64,000 nucleotides of DNA from Mycobacterium aquaticum (GCF_002086485.1 NZ_MVHF01000021.1:1-64000), one strand, 5' to 3'. Counted from the stretch's first letter, positions 1-9,217 are shown. Notes: generated by a model from the sequence alone, not told the origin. Made by a program: numbers and translations.

Positions 1-145
1 CCGACCTCGGGCCCGGCCACCCGCCACCACTGACGAGATCCGTTGCACTGACCCCCACACGATTCCGCAACAGCCCGCAAACCCGTCAAATCCGTGCACA
101 ACTGGCCACTCGGCGACAAGGAGCCCGCGGTCACATCTCAAAGGG

Positions 146-817
146 TCAGACTCGCTGTGGCACGCCTTCACTCACCGGTGCGTCGACGGACGCAACCGTG
201 ACCGCATCCTCGTCACGTGGCGCAGTGCGGCGCGACAGCGTCACGGAGAGCACGGTGGCCACCAGCAGGGTCGCCAACGCTGCCGAACCGGCCGCCGCCG
301 AGGTGGGCCACAGCCCGTTGAGCAACAGGATCGCAGGCACGGTGCAGGTCGGGACGCCGAGCAGCACGAGGAACCATCCCGTGAAGTGGCCCAGATCGAT
401 CCGGCCGGCCTTGGCGACCCCGAGCCCCAGCAGCACGAAGAACAACGACCACATGATGGCCCACGTCGCCCAGATGACCGCGAACACCGGATCGGTGCCG
501 ACGCTCTTGATCGCGTAGTACACCGCGACGGCCGCGACGAACGAGCTGTACCAACCGAATCCGCGCGGGTCGATGTCGAAGATCTGGATGAACCCGAACC
601 ACAGGTAGGTAAACCCGAACAGATAGCTCGGCCAGGTCGCGTTCACGATGCCGGGGTCACCTTCGGACTGGAAGAGCACGAGCGTCGGCAGCACGACCTG
701 AGCGGCCCCCACGAACAGGTTCAGCGGCGCGGCCCCACGGGCGTCGACAACCCCGACCGACACCAGCCCGTTGACGAACAGCGCCACGCCGACGAGTAAC
801 AGTCCGACGTTTCCCAT
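146..817 (-). CDS. AmiS/UreI family amide/urea transporter
   Basis: A 223-residue, strongly hydrophobic protein with about six or seven predicted membrane segments. The regular spacing of helices and the short loop motif FGFIQIFDIDPRGFGWYSS match the AmiS/UreI family of inner-membrane channels for urea or short-chain amides. I chose the ATG at 817 because it overlaps the stop of the upstream hydrolase gene (TGATG), which suggests translational coupling; an in-frame ATG 15 bases further upstream is less likely. Cotranscription with an isochorismatase-fold hydrolase suggests uptake of an amide that is then hydrolysed, but the substrate is inferred. There is no urease or classical amidase in the window. 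Confidence 0.8.
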   Translation of the reverse strand: MGNVGLLLVGVALFVNGLVSVGVVDARGAAPLNLFVGAAQVVLPTLVLFQSEGDPGIVNATWPSYLFGFTYLWFGFIQIFDIDPRGFGWYSSFVAAVAVYYAIKSVGTDPVFAVIWATWAIMWSLFFVLLGLGVAKAGRIDLGHFTGWFLVLLGVPTCTVPAILLLNGLWPTSAAAGSAALATLLVATVLSVTLSRRTAPRDEDAVTVASVDAPVSEGVPQRV

Positions 818-1575
818 CAGCGCGCCACCCATTCCACAAATTGCTCAGAGGTGATGACGGGCGCGAAGAAGTTGTTGATCCTTTCGAACGCCGCTCGCTC
901 CTGATCCGGGTGGGCGGCGCCCGTCGCGTCACCGATGACGATGGGCAGCAGGCCGTGATCGCGGGCCGCGCGAGCATTGCCTTCGACGCACCAGTCGAGG
1001 TGTATCCCGGTGAGCACCAACACCTCTACCCGCTGCCGGCTCAGCGCCAGCGGCAGATCGGTGCCGACGAACGCCGTCTGTAGTGCCTTTTCATAGAGCT
1101 CGTTGTCGCCGGGCCGGACCAGCTCGCGCAGTTCGCCGACAAGTTCGTTGTCCCAGGCGATCTGCTCGGCGGTGGCGTCGATGTGGCCGGTCCATCCGTC
1201 GTACTGCGCCTTGTCGAAATCCGTCTGCGGATAGTCGCCGCGGAACACCGAGAACCCGATCCAGTTGAACGACACGAAGTTCGGCGCCGAGCGTGCCGCC
1301 TTGGCCACCTTTACGGTCGCCTCCAGGCTGCCGCGGAACGCATGCCCTTCGGCGTACTGCACCCCGCCCGGTTTGTACAGGGAGTTTGACTGGCTGATCG
1401 ACAGGAAAGCGGCAGGCCGCGAAAGGATCTCGCGGAAGTCGAGCTGCTCCCACTGTTTGGCCAGCGGTGGGATGGCGGCTCGATTGTCGGCCGGATATCC
1501 CAGTGCCTCGGGGTCCAGCGCAACCGGAGGGAGCGGGGTGGTTTGAGATGAGCCGTTGACGGCGAGTGCGGTCAC
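817..1575 (-). CDS. isochorismatase-family cysteine hydrolase
   Basis: A 252-residue alpha/beta protein of the isochorismatase/nicotinamidase superfamily. The nucleophile region is clear: TGIHLDWCVEGNARAA with Cys196, and a Lys near residue 163 inside YEKALQTAFVGTDL fits the catalytic lysine. The first family motif (normally hhhIDhQN) reads FLSISQSN, so the usual catalytic Asp appears to be Ser. This gene is first in a two-gene minus-strand unit with the AmiS-type channel, overlapping it by one base. The family includes amidases acting on nicotinamide, N-carbamoyl sarcosine and similar compounds; the exact substrate cannot be read here. Confidence 0.8.
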   Translation of the reverse strand: MTALAVNGSSQTTPLPPVALDPEALGYPADNRAAIPPLAKQWEQLDFREILSRPAAFLSISQSNSLYKPGGVQYAEGHAFRGSLEATVKVAKAARSAPNFVSFNWIGFSVFRGDYPQTDFDKAQYDGWTGHIDATAEQIAWDNELVGELRELVRPGDNELYEKALQTAFVGTDLPLALSRQRVEVLVLTGIHLDWCVEGNARAARDHGLLPIVIGDATGAAHPDQERAAFERINNFFAPVITSEQFVEWVAR

Positions 1576-1689
1576 ACCCCCACCTTCGGTCGCGGTAGGA
1601 CAGGTTCACAGTCTTTGAATCGACGCGATTCTGGCCGGCTTACCGGTAGTCGTACGACCAGTACGGCGAGCAGTAGTCCGGCAGGTCGG

Positions 1690-1938
1690 TCACCACCGGG
1701 TCGTCGGCGAGCGACCGCGACAGGTTGAACAGGTACCGCGGGTCGGAATGCGGCCCGTGAGAGCGCACACAGCCGCGGATGTCCGCGGGCAAGCGGTGCA
1801 GGGCCGGATTGCTGTCGCGGTTGCTACCGCCGACGGTCCGTCGACGGCTGTCTCGACCTCGAACGCCTCGGCGCGCAGCCTGGTGGCCACCGCGGACAAG
1901 ATGGTCGGCTCGTCGTCGACCACCAGGATTCGCTTCAC
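1690..1938 (-). pseudogene. truncated response regulator (receiver-domain remnant)
   Basis: The first 45 or so residues are a typical CheY-like receiver start: MKRILVVDDEPTILSAVATR, with the acidic pair of strand beta-1 and the following helix. After residue 46 the frame turns into low-quality sequence rich in Cys, Thr and Arg and stops at 1690. The phosphoacceptor Asp, the rest of the receiver and any output domain are missing, and no sensor kinase is nearby. In another minus-strand frame, from about 1810 down to a stop at 1640-1642, there is an open tail ending DYCSPYWSYDYR that looks like the C-terminus of an unrelated protein. This suggests a deletion joining the head of one gene to the tail of another. 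Confidence 0.6.
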
Positions 1939-2061
1939 GGATCTGACTCTAGGTGCAGGTTGTGGTGGCCACGGGCAGCGATTGTGAAGATCCTGTGGAG
2001 ACCATGTCGGCCGTTCTGGTTACGCTGGCCTGGGTCAGGACGTGTCAGGAGGGACATCGGG
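1939..2061. other. intergenic region between response regulator remnant and SWIM operon
   Basis: The stretch between the divergent starts should hold the promoter of the SWIM-MoxR-VWA operon. The only clear signal is AGGAGG at about 2047-2052, a good ribosome binding site for the GTG start at 2062. I see no strong inverted repeat or known operator. Confidence 0.4.
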
Positions 2062-3363
2062 GTGGACCAGAACACGGCATGGTCCACCGACGAGGTGCGG
2101 CAGTTTGCCGGGAAGGCCTATGCCGCGGGCCAGAAGCTGGCAGGGGCTGCCGGCTGGTCCAACACGGGCGCCACCCAGACCTTGTTGTGGGGCGACTTCC
2201 AGGGCAGCGGGCGCACGCCCTATCGCGTGCAGGTCAACCTGGTAGGGCCTACGTACAAATGCTCGTGCCCGTCGCGGCAGTTCCCCTGCAAACACGTGGT
2301 CGGTCTGGTGCTGCGCTGGTGCGGCGGCAGCGTCGACGCTGCATCGGAATCGCCGGCAAGCACGCTGACGACGCCGGCCGCCCCGAAGGCGCCGCGGGAA
2401 ATCAGCGAGAAAGCCATCGCAGCGCGGCAGCGCAGCGTCGCCGAGGGGTTGGAGCAGCTCGACCGGTGGATCCATGATCAGATCCGCAACGGCATCGCCG
2501 GGATCAGCACCGACCCGTACGCGGGGTGGAGCGAGCCGATCGCCAAGCGCATGGTCGACGCCAAGGCACCCGGCCTGGCGGGCTGGTTACGCAACCTCCC
2601 CGGCTATCTCACACACGACGAGTGGCCGCAGATGATCATCGAGGATCTCGGGTTGATGCAGCTGCTCATCGACGCTTACCGCAGCATCGACACCTTGTCC
2701 GAGGAGACCGCTGCGGCGGCGCGCCGCCACATCGGGTTCACGGTGGCGCGGGCCGAGGTGCTGGCGACGGATCCGGTGACCGACACCTGGCAGGTGCTCG
2801 GCTACGCGGAGACCTTGGAGGACCGCTACACCACCCGGCGAATGTGGTTGAGCGGCAATACCACCGGGTTGCTCGTCAACGTGCAGTCCACCGCGCCGAG
2901 CGGCGCCAGCTTCGACAACCGGCTCACCCCCGGCCGCGAATTCACCGGCGGGGTGTATCTGTATCCCGGCGGGCCGTCGAGCTTCCGTGTCGCGATCCCC
3001 GACGGCGATGTGCCGACGACGCCCATCGAGCAGCTCGCCGTCACCGGCACCGGGATCGACACAGCGCTGGCCGGACGGGCCCGCGCTCTGGCCACCGACC
3101 CGTGGCTGCTGCGCTACCCCGCGATCGTCATCGCCCGGCCCGTTCAACACGGCAAGCCCAAGCGCCGCCATCTCGTCGACGCCGATGGCAATGCGCTACC
3201 GGCGATCTGCGACGACGACCGCTGGGCACGGCTGCAGGCGGCAACCGGCGGCCGGCTGCACCCGATCCTGGCCGAGATCACCACGGACGGCATCGATCCG
3301 CTGTCGATGCTCAGCGATGCGCAACCGTCGCGCTTGTCCGGACCGGCGGTGACGGCACTATGA
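2062..3363 (+). CDS. SWIM zinc-finger protein (YehQ-like)
   Basis: A 433-residue protein with a SWIM zinc finger near residues 70-95: YKCSCPSRQFPCKHVVGL gives the C-x-C-x(n)-C-x-H pattern. The remainder is alpha/beta with no other recognised domain. I chose the GTG at 2062 because AGGAGG lies just upstream; an open frame continues to an ATG at 1960, but that stretch (Trp/Arg-rich) looks non-coding. It is the first of five genes joined by short overlaps (SWIM, HEAT-like, MoxR, DUF5682-like, VWA). E. coli yehQ encodes a SWIM protein in the analogous yehL-yehM-yehP-yehQ locus. SWIM domains are usually protein- or nucleic acid-binding; the role here is unknown. Confidence 0.8.
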   Translation: MDQNTAWSTDEVRQFAGKAYAAGQKLAGAAGWSNTGATQTLLWGDFQGSGRTPYRVQVNLVGPTYKCSCPSRQFPCKHVVGLVLRWCGGSVDAASESPASTLTTPAAPKAPREISEKAIAARQRSVAEGLEQLDRWIHDQIRNGIAGISTDPYAGWSEPIAKRMVDAKAPGLAGWLRNLPGYLTHDEWPQMIIEDLGLMQLLIDAYRSIDTLSEETAAAARRHIGFTVARAEVLATDPVTDTWQVLGYAETLEDRYTTRRMWLSGNTTGLLVNVQSTAPSGASFDNRLTPGREFTGGVYLYPGGPSSFRVAIPDGDVPTTPIEQLAVTGTGIDTALAGRARALATDPWLLRYPAIVIARPVQHGKPKRRHLVDADGNALPAICDDDRWARLQAATGGRLHPILAEITTDGIDPLSMLSDAQPSRLSGPAVTAL

Positions 3364-4808
3364 GCGACTACCAGCGGATGATCTCCGCCGCGACGGTGGG
3401 ATTCGGCGCGAAACCCTTTCCGGCAGGCACATTCGATCCTCCCGTCGACGGCCGCGTCGCCGCGGTGTGCGACGCAGACGATTCCGTCGGATCGGTGCTG
3501 CGGGTGGCGGGCCTGTACGCCATCGCCCGTCGAGCGGGCCAACTTCCCGAACGCGTCGAGCCGGCCACCCCGCCCGCGCCGGCTGAAACCCGGCGGCTGA
3601 TCACCGCTGCACATGCGTTCCTGATCGAACGGGCGCTCACCGTCAGGCCCATCCTCGACGGCGTACTCGAAGACATCGCCGCGGCCGGCCTGCGCTTGCC
3701 ACCGCGGCTCATCCCTGAGCTGTTGCGGCTGCAGCAGAGCGGTGTTGTGACGCAGGCACTCTGGGACGCGATCGGCAATGCCGGCCGGTGGTATGCCGTC
3801 GAGCGCTACGGCCGCGGCCACCGCGCGCTGCGCACCGTGCTGCGGGCGGACACCACGGACTGGCCCAAGGAAACCGACTACACCCACGGCGACATCACCA
3901 AACGCCTCGAGTGGCTCGCCGTCGCGCGCAGGCTCGACCCGGACCGGGCCCGCGACGTCGTGGCGTCGCACTGGGCTTCCGAGGATGCCGAGTCGCGGGC
4001 CACGCTCTTGGCGGCGTTCGCGCACCCCGAGCACGACGCCGACGAGCCGTTCCTGGAAGCCGCGCTCGATGATCGCGCCGTCACCGTCCGCGCTGCCGCT
4101 GTCGCCGTGCTCGACCGGCGGTCGCAGAGCGGCTACCTCGATCGCATGAAAGCGCGTGCCGCTCAGATCTTCTCGGTGAAGAAGTCGATGCTCGGGGTGA
4201 AGATCACCGTCCATCCCCTGCCCGGAGCCGACGCTGCCGCCGTTCGCGACGGGCTGAGCACCACCAAACCGGAGGCCGTCATCGCGCGCACCCCCATCGC
4301 CTTCTGGAGCGAGGTCTTCGGTGGGGCGGCACCCGAGAAGGTGGCCCGCGCGCTGCCAGACACCGTGCTCGCGGCGCTGACGCTCAGCGCGCTACGCGGC
4401 AACGACCCGAGATGGGCGGTTCCGCTGTTACGGCATTGTCTGCCAACCGATTACGGCACCTCCTACAATGCGGTCACCGCTCACCCGGCGATCTCCGCGG
4501 AGATGATCCGCGCGCTCACCAACACCGCGGAGTCAGCGCCCCTGGTACGTCTCGCGGCGGGGCTGCCGCGCCCGTTCTCCCGGGAGGTGGCCGAGGCGCT
4601 GTTCGGGTCGTTGGCCGGAGCCGGCTGGGGCACAGCGCGCCAGCGTCGAGAGGCCGCCGCCCATCTGGCTGCCGGGTATCCCCTGGACTGGCTGCCGCGC
4701 TTCGCCGCATTGGTCGACCGCACGACCGACGAAGAATTGCACAAGTTCTACGCCACCGTGTTCGAACTGCTCACCCTGCGCTCCGACATCACAAAGGAAC
4801 TGCCATGA
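3360..4808 (+). CDS. HEAT-like repeat protein of the SWIM-MoxR-VWA operon (DUF5691-like)
   Basis: A 482-residue protein starting MSDYQRMISAATVGFG at an ATG that overlaps the preceding stop (ATGA). It is rich in Ala, Arg and Leu helices. Around residues 190-270 it has HEAT-like helical repeats, for example a run beginning DRAVTVRAAAVAVLDRR. I do not recognise a catalytic motif. From its place in this conserved type of operon it may correspond to the DUF5691 group, but I recall that association only weakly. The longer open frame that begins near 2526 upstream of this start is a shadow of the SWIM gene. Confidence 0.75.
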   Translation: MSDYQRMISAATVGFGAKPFPAGTFDPPVDGRVAAVCDADDSVGSVLRVAGLYAIARRAGQLPERVEPATPPAPAETRRLITAAHAFLIERALTVRPILDGVLEDIAAAGLRLPPRLIPELLRLQQSGVVTQALWDAIGNAGRWYAVERYGRGHRALRTVLRADTTDWPKETDYTHGDITKRLEWLAVARRLDPDRARDVVASHWASEDAESRATLLAAFAHPEHDADEPFLEAALDDRAVTVRAAAVAVLDRRSQSGYLDRMKARAAQIFSVKKSMLGVKITVHPLPGADAAAVRDGLSTTKPEAVIARTPIAFWSEVFGGAAPEKVARALPDTVLAALTLSALRGNDPRWAVPLLRHCLPTDYGTSYNAVTAHPAISAEMIRALTNTAESAPLVRLAAGLPRPFSREVAEALFGSLAGAGWGTARQRREAAAHLAAGYPLDWLPRFAALVDRTTDEELHKFYATVFELLTLRSDITKELP

Positions 4809-5893
4809 ATCCGACCCTGCTGCGCCCGCACGCCGAGCAGTTGTTCGCCGGAGAACTCGCCGCACTGCGCGCCGCGGACACGTTGCCGGTACCGCCGAGC
4901 TGGTCGATGTCGCCGAATGCCGTCGTCCGGTATCTGCTCGGCGGAGAAACCGTTGAGGGCGTGGAGATCACGCCGAAGTACATCGGCCCGCGCCGCCTCA
5001 TGGAGGTAGCGGTGGCGACACTGGCCACCGACCGGGCGCTGCTGCTGCTCGGAGTTCCCGGCACCGCCAAGACCTGGGTTTCGGAGCATCTGGCCGCGGC
5101 CGTCACCGGGGATTCGACACTGTTGGTGCAGGGCACCGCGGGCACCGTCGAGGAAGCCGTGCGGTATGGCTGGAACTATGCCCGGCTGATCGCCGAAGGG
5201 CCGTCCGAGCAGGCCCTGGTCCCGTCACCGATCATGACCGCGATGCGCGACGGCAAGATCGCCCGCCTCGAGGAGCTCACGCGCATCCCGTCGGAGGTGC
5301 AGGACGCGCTCATCACGGTGCTCTCCGAAAAGACCCTGCCGATACCAGAACTCGGCACGGAGGTGCAGGCCACGCAGGGCTTCAACGTGATCGCGACCGC
5401 CAACGACCGCGACCGCGGCGTCAACGACCTGTCATCGGCACTGCGGCGCCGGTTCAACACCGTCGTGCTGCCGCTGCCCGCGAGTCTCGATGACGAGGTC
5501 GAGATCGTGACGCGGCGGGTCGCCGACATCAGCGGATCGCTGCAACTACCCGAGGTGCCGACCTCGGCCGACGAGATCCGCCGCGTCGTCACGGTTTTCC
5601 GCGAGCTGCGCTCCGGGTTGACCGCCGACGGCCGCAACAAGCTCAAGCAGCCGTCGGGCACGCTGTCCACCGCAGAGGCGATCTCCGTTGTGACGCAAGG
5701 GATCGCGATGTCAGCGCACTTCGGTGACGGTGTGCTGCGACCTGCTGACACCGCGGCGGGCATTGTCGGTGCGGTCGTGAAGGATCCGGTCAACGACGGC
5801 GTGGTGTGGCTGGAGTACCTCGAGGCCGTGGTGCGGGAACGGGACGGCTGGGCCGACTTCTACCGGGCATCGCGGGACGTGCTGAACTCGTGA
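4805..5893 (+). CDS. MoxR-family AAA+ ATPase (YehL-like)
   Basis: A 362-residue MoxR AAA+ ATPase. Walker A is GVPGTAKT at residues 83-90. The Walker B region reads IARLEELTRIP, with Glu where the classical Asp would be. A sensor-1-type Asn occurs in VIATANDRDRG, and RRRFNT supplies an arginine-finger-like stretch. The start overlaps the previous stop (ATGA) and the next gene overlaps its end (GTGA). MoxR ATPases typically work with a VWA partner to remodel or insert cofactors into target proteins; the VWA partner is two genes downstream. Context with SWIM and DUF5682-like proteins points to the YehL subfamily, whose function is unknown. Confidence 0.88.
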   Translation: MNPTLLRPHAEQLFAGELAALRAADTLPVPPSWSMSPNAVVRYLLGGETVEGVEITPKYIGPRRLMEVAVATLATDRALLLLGVPGTAKTWVSEHLAAAVTGDSTLLVQGTAGTVEEAVRYGWNYARLIAEGPSEQALVPSPIMTAMRDGKIARLEELTRIPSEVQDALITVLSEKTLPIPELGTEVQATQGFNVIATANDRDRGVNDLSSALRRRFNTVVLPLPASLDDEVEIVTRRVADISGSLQLPEVPTSADEIRRVVTVFRELRSGLTADGRNKLKQPSGTLSTAEAISVVTQGIAMSAHFGDGVLRPADTAAGIVGAVVKDPVNDGVVWLEYLEAVVRERDGWADFYRASRDVLNS

Positions 5894-8070
5894 CCACCCA
5901 CGTCCTGGGTATTCGGCACCACGGTCCCGGTTCAGCGCGGGCCGTGGTGTCCGAGCTGGACCGCATCCAGCCGGACATCGTGGTGATCGAAGGGCCGGCC
6001 GATGCCGACCGGCTCGCCACCGACGTCGACCACATCGACATGGTGCCTCCCGTCGCGATCATGGCGTATGCGGTCGACGATCCCGCGGTGTCGGCGTTCT
6101 GGCCGTTCGGCGGCTTCTCCCCGGAATGGCAGGCGCTGCTGTGGGCCGCGCACCACCGGGTGCCGGTGCGGTTCTGCGATCTGCCCGCGGCCACCGTGCT
6201 GGCGCAGCGTGACCAGCGGCACGAGAATGCATCGTTCGTGCGCGTCGATCCGATCGGGGCGCTCGCCGAGGCTGCGGGCTACGACGACCCGGAACGCTGG
6301 TGGGATGACGTTGTCGAATCGCGAACCGACGGAACCGGATTCGACGCGATCACCGAGGCCATGCGGACCGTGCGGGAGCTCGAGCCCGCCGAGGACGATC
6401 CGATCGAGCATCAGCGTGAAGCACACATGCGTCAGGTGATCCGGAAGGCAACCAGGGAATTCGCGACCGTGGTTGTGGTGTGCGGTGCCTGGCACGCGCC
6501 GGCCTTGGCCGGAAAACTCCCCGCCGCGAGCGCTGATTCGGCGCTGCTGCGCGGCCTGCCCAAGATCAAGTGCGCGACGGTCTGGGTGCCGTGGACACAT
6601 TCACGACTGGCCGCGGCGTCGGGTTACGGTGCGGGCATCCGCTCACCGGGCTGGTACCAACACGCGTACCTCGAACGGGACCGCCCGGTGGAAACCTGGC
6701 TCACCCTGGCGGCCAGGGCGTTACGCGAGCACGACGTCTTCGTCTCCTCGGCACACGTGATCGAAGGGGTCCGGCTGGCGAACGCGCTCGCGGCGATGCG
6801 CGGCCGAGCCCATCCCGGTTTGAGTGAGGTCAACGAGGCCACCGAAGCCGTGCTGTGCGAGGGTTCCGACACCCGGTTCGGGCTGATCGTGCGCGAACTG
6901 GTGATCGGTGAACGGCTGGGCAGCATTCCCGAACACCTTCCCATGGTGCCGCTGCTCGCCGACATCACCAAGCAGCAGAAATCGCTGCGGCTCAAACCTG
7001 ACCCGACCGCCAAGCAGGTCATCCTCGACCTGCGCAAGCCCAACGACCTTGCCAAATCTCATCTGTTGCATCGGCTCGCCGTTCTCGGCATTCCGTGGGG
7101 CGAGCCCGAGATGACCAGCGGGCAGGGCACATTCAAAGAAGCCTGGACGCTGCAGTGGCTGCCGGAGTTCGCTGTGAAAGTCGTGGTGTCGTCGGTGTGG
7201 GGCAACACCGTGTACCGCGCGTGCAAGGCCAAGCTGGCCGACGCCGCCGAGAACGCGACACATCTGGGTGAGGTGACCGCCGCGATCGAGGCTGCCCTGC
7301 TCGGCGGTGTCGACGAAGCCGTCGCACCACTGCTGACCATCCTGGAGAACAAGGCCGCGGTCGACCGCGACCTGACCGAACTCATGGCGGCCCTGCCTGC
7401 GCTGGCCCGGTCGCTGCGTTACGGCGATGTGCGCCGCACCGACGCAGGCGCGCTCGGCGAGGTCACCACGTCATTGCTGCGCCGGGTCAACGTCGGGCTG
7501 CCCGCGACGCTCACCGGACTGGGTCCCGACGCAGCCGCCGAGATGCTCGTGCACGTCAACGCCGTCACCGAGACCGTAGATCTGCTGGATGCCGAGGTTC
7601 GCGGCGAATGGCTGACCACCATCGCGCGACTGGCCGACCGCGACGATCTGCACGGCAGCCTGGTCGGCCGCTTCGTGCGAATCGGTGTCGACGGCGCGGT
7701 GTTCACCACCACCGAAGCGGCCCGACGCATGCGCCGTGCCCTGAGCATCGGTGCGCCTGCCGACGAGAAGTCCGCCTGGATCGAGGGCTTCCTGTCCGGC
7801 AGCGGACTGCTGCTCGTGCACGACACCGAGCTGCTCTCCGTGATCGACGAATGGCTGATCGGTTTGACGGCAGCCGAATTCACCGATGTCCTGCCGCTCG
7901 TGCGGCGTACCTTCAGCACGTTCGATGCCGGCATCAAACGCAATATCGGACACGCGGTCGCCACGGCAGGCGCCGCCGTCCACGCCGAATTCGCCATCGA
8001 CGCCGACCGCGCCCGCCCCGCGGTGATCGCGGCGGCGGCCATCTTCGCACGAGGTATCGCCCATGCCTGA
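5890..8070 (+). CDS. DUF5682-family protein (YehM-like)
   Basis: A 726-residue protein starting VTTHVLGIRHHGPGSARAVV at a GTG overlapping the MoxR stop. The N-terminal region (LGIRHHGPGSA, followed by VVIEGPADAD) and a later VVCGAWHAPAL motif resemble the TraB/PrgY/EreA-type fold, in which conserved His and Glu residues line a putative active site. The C-terminal 400 residues are helical with no recognised motif. The family is found beside MoxR/VWA genes, and E. coli YehM is of similar length. Biochemical activity is unknown; an EreA/TraB-like hydrolase role is inference. Confidence 0.75.
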   Translation: MTTHVLGIRHHGPGSARAVVSELDRIQPDIVVIEGPADADRLATDVDHIDMVPPVAIMAYAVDDPAVSAFWPFGGFSPEWQALLWAAHHRVPVRFCDLPAATVLAQRDQRHENASFVRVDPIGALAEAAGYDDPERWWDDVVESRTDGTGFDAITEAMRTVRELEPAEDDPIEHQREAHMRQVIRKATREFATVVVVCGAWHAPALAGKLPAASADSALLRGLPKIKCATVWVPWTHSRLAAASGYGAGIRSPGWYQHAYLERDRPVETWLTLAARALREHDVFVSSAHVIEGVRLANALAAMRGRAHPGLSEVNEATEAVLCEGSDTRFGLIVRELVIGERLGSIPEHLPMVPLLADITKQQKSLRLKPDPTAKQVILDLRKPNDLAKSHLLHRLAVLGIPWGEPEMTSGQGTFKEAWTLQWLPEFAVKVVVSSVWGNTVYRACKAKLADAAENATHLGEVTAAIEAALLGGVDEAVAPLLTILENKAAVDRDLTELMAALPALARSLRYGDVRRTDAGALGEVTTSLLRRVNVGLPATLTGLGPDAAAEMLVHVNAVTETVDLLDAEVRGEWLTTIARLADRDDLHGSLVGRFVRIGVDGAVFTTTEAARRMRRALSIGAPADEKSAWIEGFLSGSGLLLVHDTELLSVIDEWLIGLTAAEFTDVLPLVRRTFSTFDAGIKRNIGHAVATAGAAVHAEFAIDADRARPAVIAAAAIFARGIAHA

Positions 8071-9217
8071 CGAGGTTCTGCCCGACGAACGCGACCGCCG
8101 CTGGCGACTGGTGCTGGGCTCTGACGCGGAGTCCCTGCCGAGCCTGCAGGGCGGTGACGTCGAGATGGACAAAGCGCTCTCGGCGCTCTACGACCGCAAG
8201 GGCGGGCTCGGCGGATCGGCCCCCAGGGTGGCGCGCTGGTTGGGCGACATCCGAAAGTACTTCCCCAGCACAGTGGTTCAGGTGATGCAGCAGGACGCCA
8301 TCGAGCGACTGAATCTGCGTATGCTGCTGCTCGAACCGGAGATGATGGAGAGCGTCGTCCCGGACCTGTCGTTGGCCACCACGTTGATCACCCTCGGCGA
8401 GGCCATTCCCGACGAGTCGAAGGCCTCGGCCCGAGCCCTGGTGCGCAAGGTGGTCGAGGACATCGAGCGTCGCATCGCCGATGGCACCCGGGCCACGCTG
8501 CGCGGTGCCCTGTCGCGCAGCGCGCGGACCAACCGACCGTTGGCCTCCGACATCGACTGGAACCGCACCATCGCGCGGAACCTGAAAACCTTTCAGCCTG
8601 AGCTGAACACGATCATCCCCGAACGGCTCGTCGGGTTCCGCCGCGCCGGACGCTCGGTCACCAAGGACATCGTGCTGGCCATCGACCAGTCCGGCTCGAT
8701 GGCCGAATCGATCGTGTACTCAGCGGTTTTCGGAGCGGTGATCGCGTCGATGCGCTCGCTGCGCACGTCACTCGTGGTGTTCGACACCGAAGTCGTCGAC
8801 CTCACCGATCTGCTCGACGATCCTGTCGACGTGTTGTTCGGCACCCAACTCGGCGGCGGCACCGACATCAACCGGGCCATCGCGTATTGCCAGACGCTGA
8901 TCACTCGACCGGCCGACAGCATCTTCGTGTTGATCTCCGACCTCTACGAGGGCGGCGTGCGCGACGAGATGCTGGCCCGGGTCAAACAACTCGTCGACGC
9001 GGGCGTCCAGGTCGTGGTGCTGCTTGCCCTGTCCGATTCGGGCGCACCATCATTCGACCGCGAGATCGCCGCCGACCTGGCCGCGATGGAGATCCCCGCA
9101 TTCGCCTGCACGCCCGACGCGTTTCCCGAACTGCTGGCGCTGGCCATCACCAAGGGCGACATCCGCGGCTGGGCCGACCGGACCGGCCTGGCGCAGCGCG
9201 GGATGGAGCAGGCCTAG
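8063..9217 (+). CDS. VWA domain protein (YehP/CoxE-like)
   Basis: A 384-residue protein with a C-terminal von Willebrand factor A domain from about residue 200. The metal-ion-dependent adhesion site is complete: D208-x-S-x-S in AIDQSGSM, the Thr in GGGTDIN (about 267), and the Asp in LISDLYEGG. The N-terminal 190 residues are helical and Arg-rich, as in CoxE-type VWA partners of MoxR ATPases. It starts 8 bases inside the DUF5682 gene and is the last gene of the five-gene unit, followed by a strong hairpin. It probably binds Mg2+ and bridges the ATPase to its target; the target is not known. Confidence 0.85.
   Translation: MPDEVLPDERDRRWRLVLGSDAESLPSLQGGDVEMDKALSALYDRKGGLGGSAPRVARWLGDIRKYFPSTVVQVMQQDAIERLNLRMLLLEPEMMESVVPDLSLATTLITLGEAIPDESKASARALVRKVVEDIERRIADGTRATLRGALSRSARTNRPLASDIDWNRTIARNLKTFQPELNTIIPERLVGFRRAGRSVTKDIVLAIDQSGSMAESIVYSAVFGAVIASMRSLRTSLVVFDTEVVDLTDLLDDPVDVLFGTQLGGGTDINRAIAYCQTLITRPADSIFVLISDLYEGGVRDEMLARVKQLVDAGVQVVVLLALSDSGAPSFDREIAADLAAMEIPAFACTPDAFPELLALAITKGDIRGWADRTGLAQRGMEQA

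Noticed and set aside
1..145. Possible gene end or regulatory element at the left edge
   Set aside because: No open frame, hairpin or known motif could be supported in these 145 bases.
2526..3359. Plus-strand open frame continuing upstream of the HEAT-like gene
   Set aside because: It runs fully inside the SWIM gene in another frame, is Arg/His/Pro-rich, and the ATG at 3360 with ATGA overlap is the clear start.
3144..4214. 356-codon antisense open frame under the HEAT-like gene
   Set aside because: High GC gives long antisense frames throughout; it has no ribosome binding site, no domain, and Gly/Arg/His-rich shadow composition.
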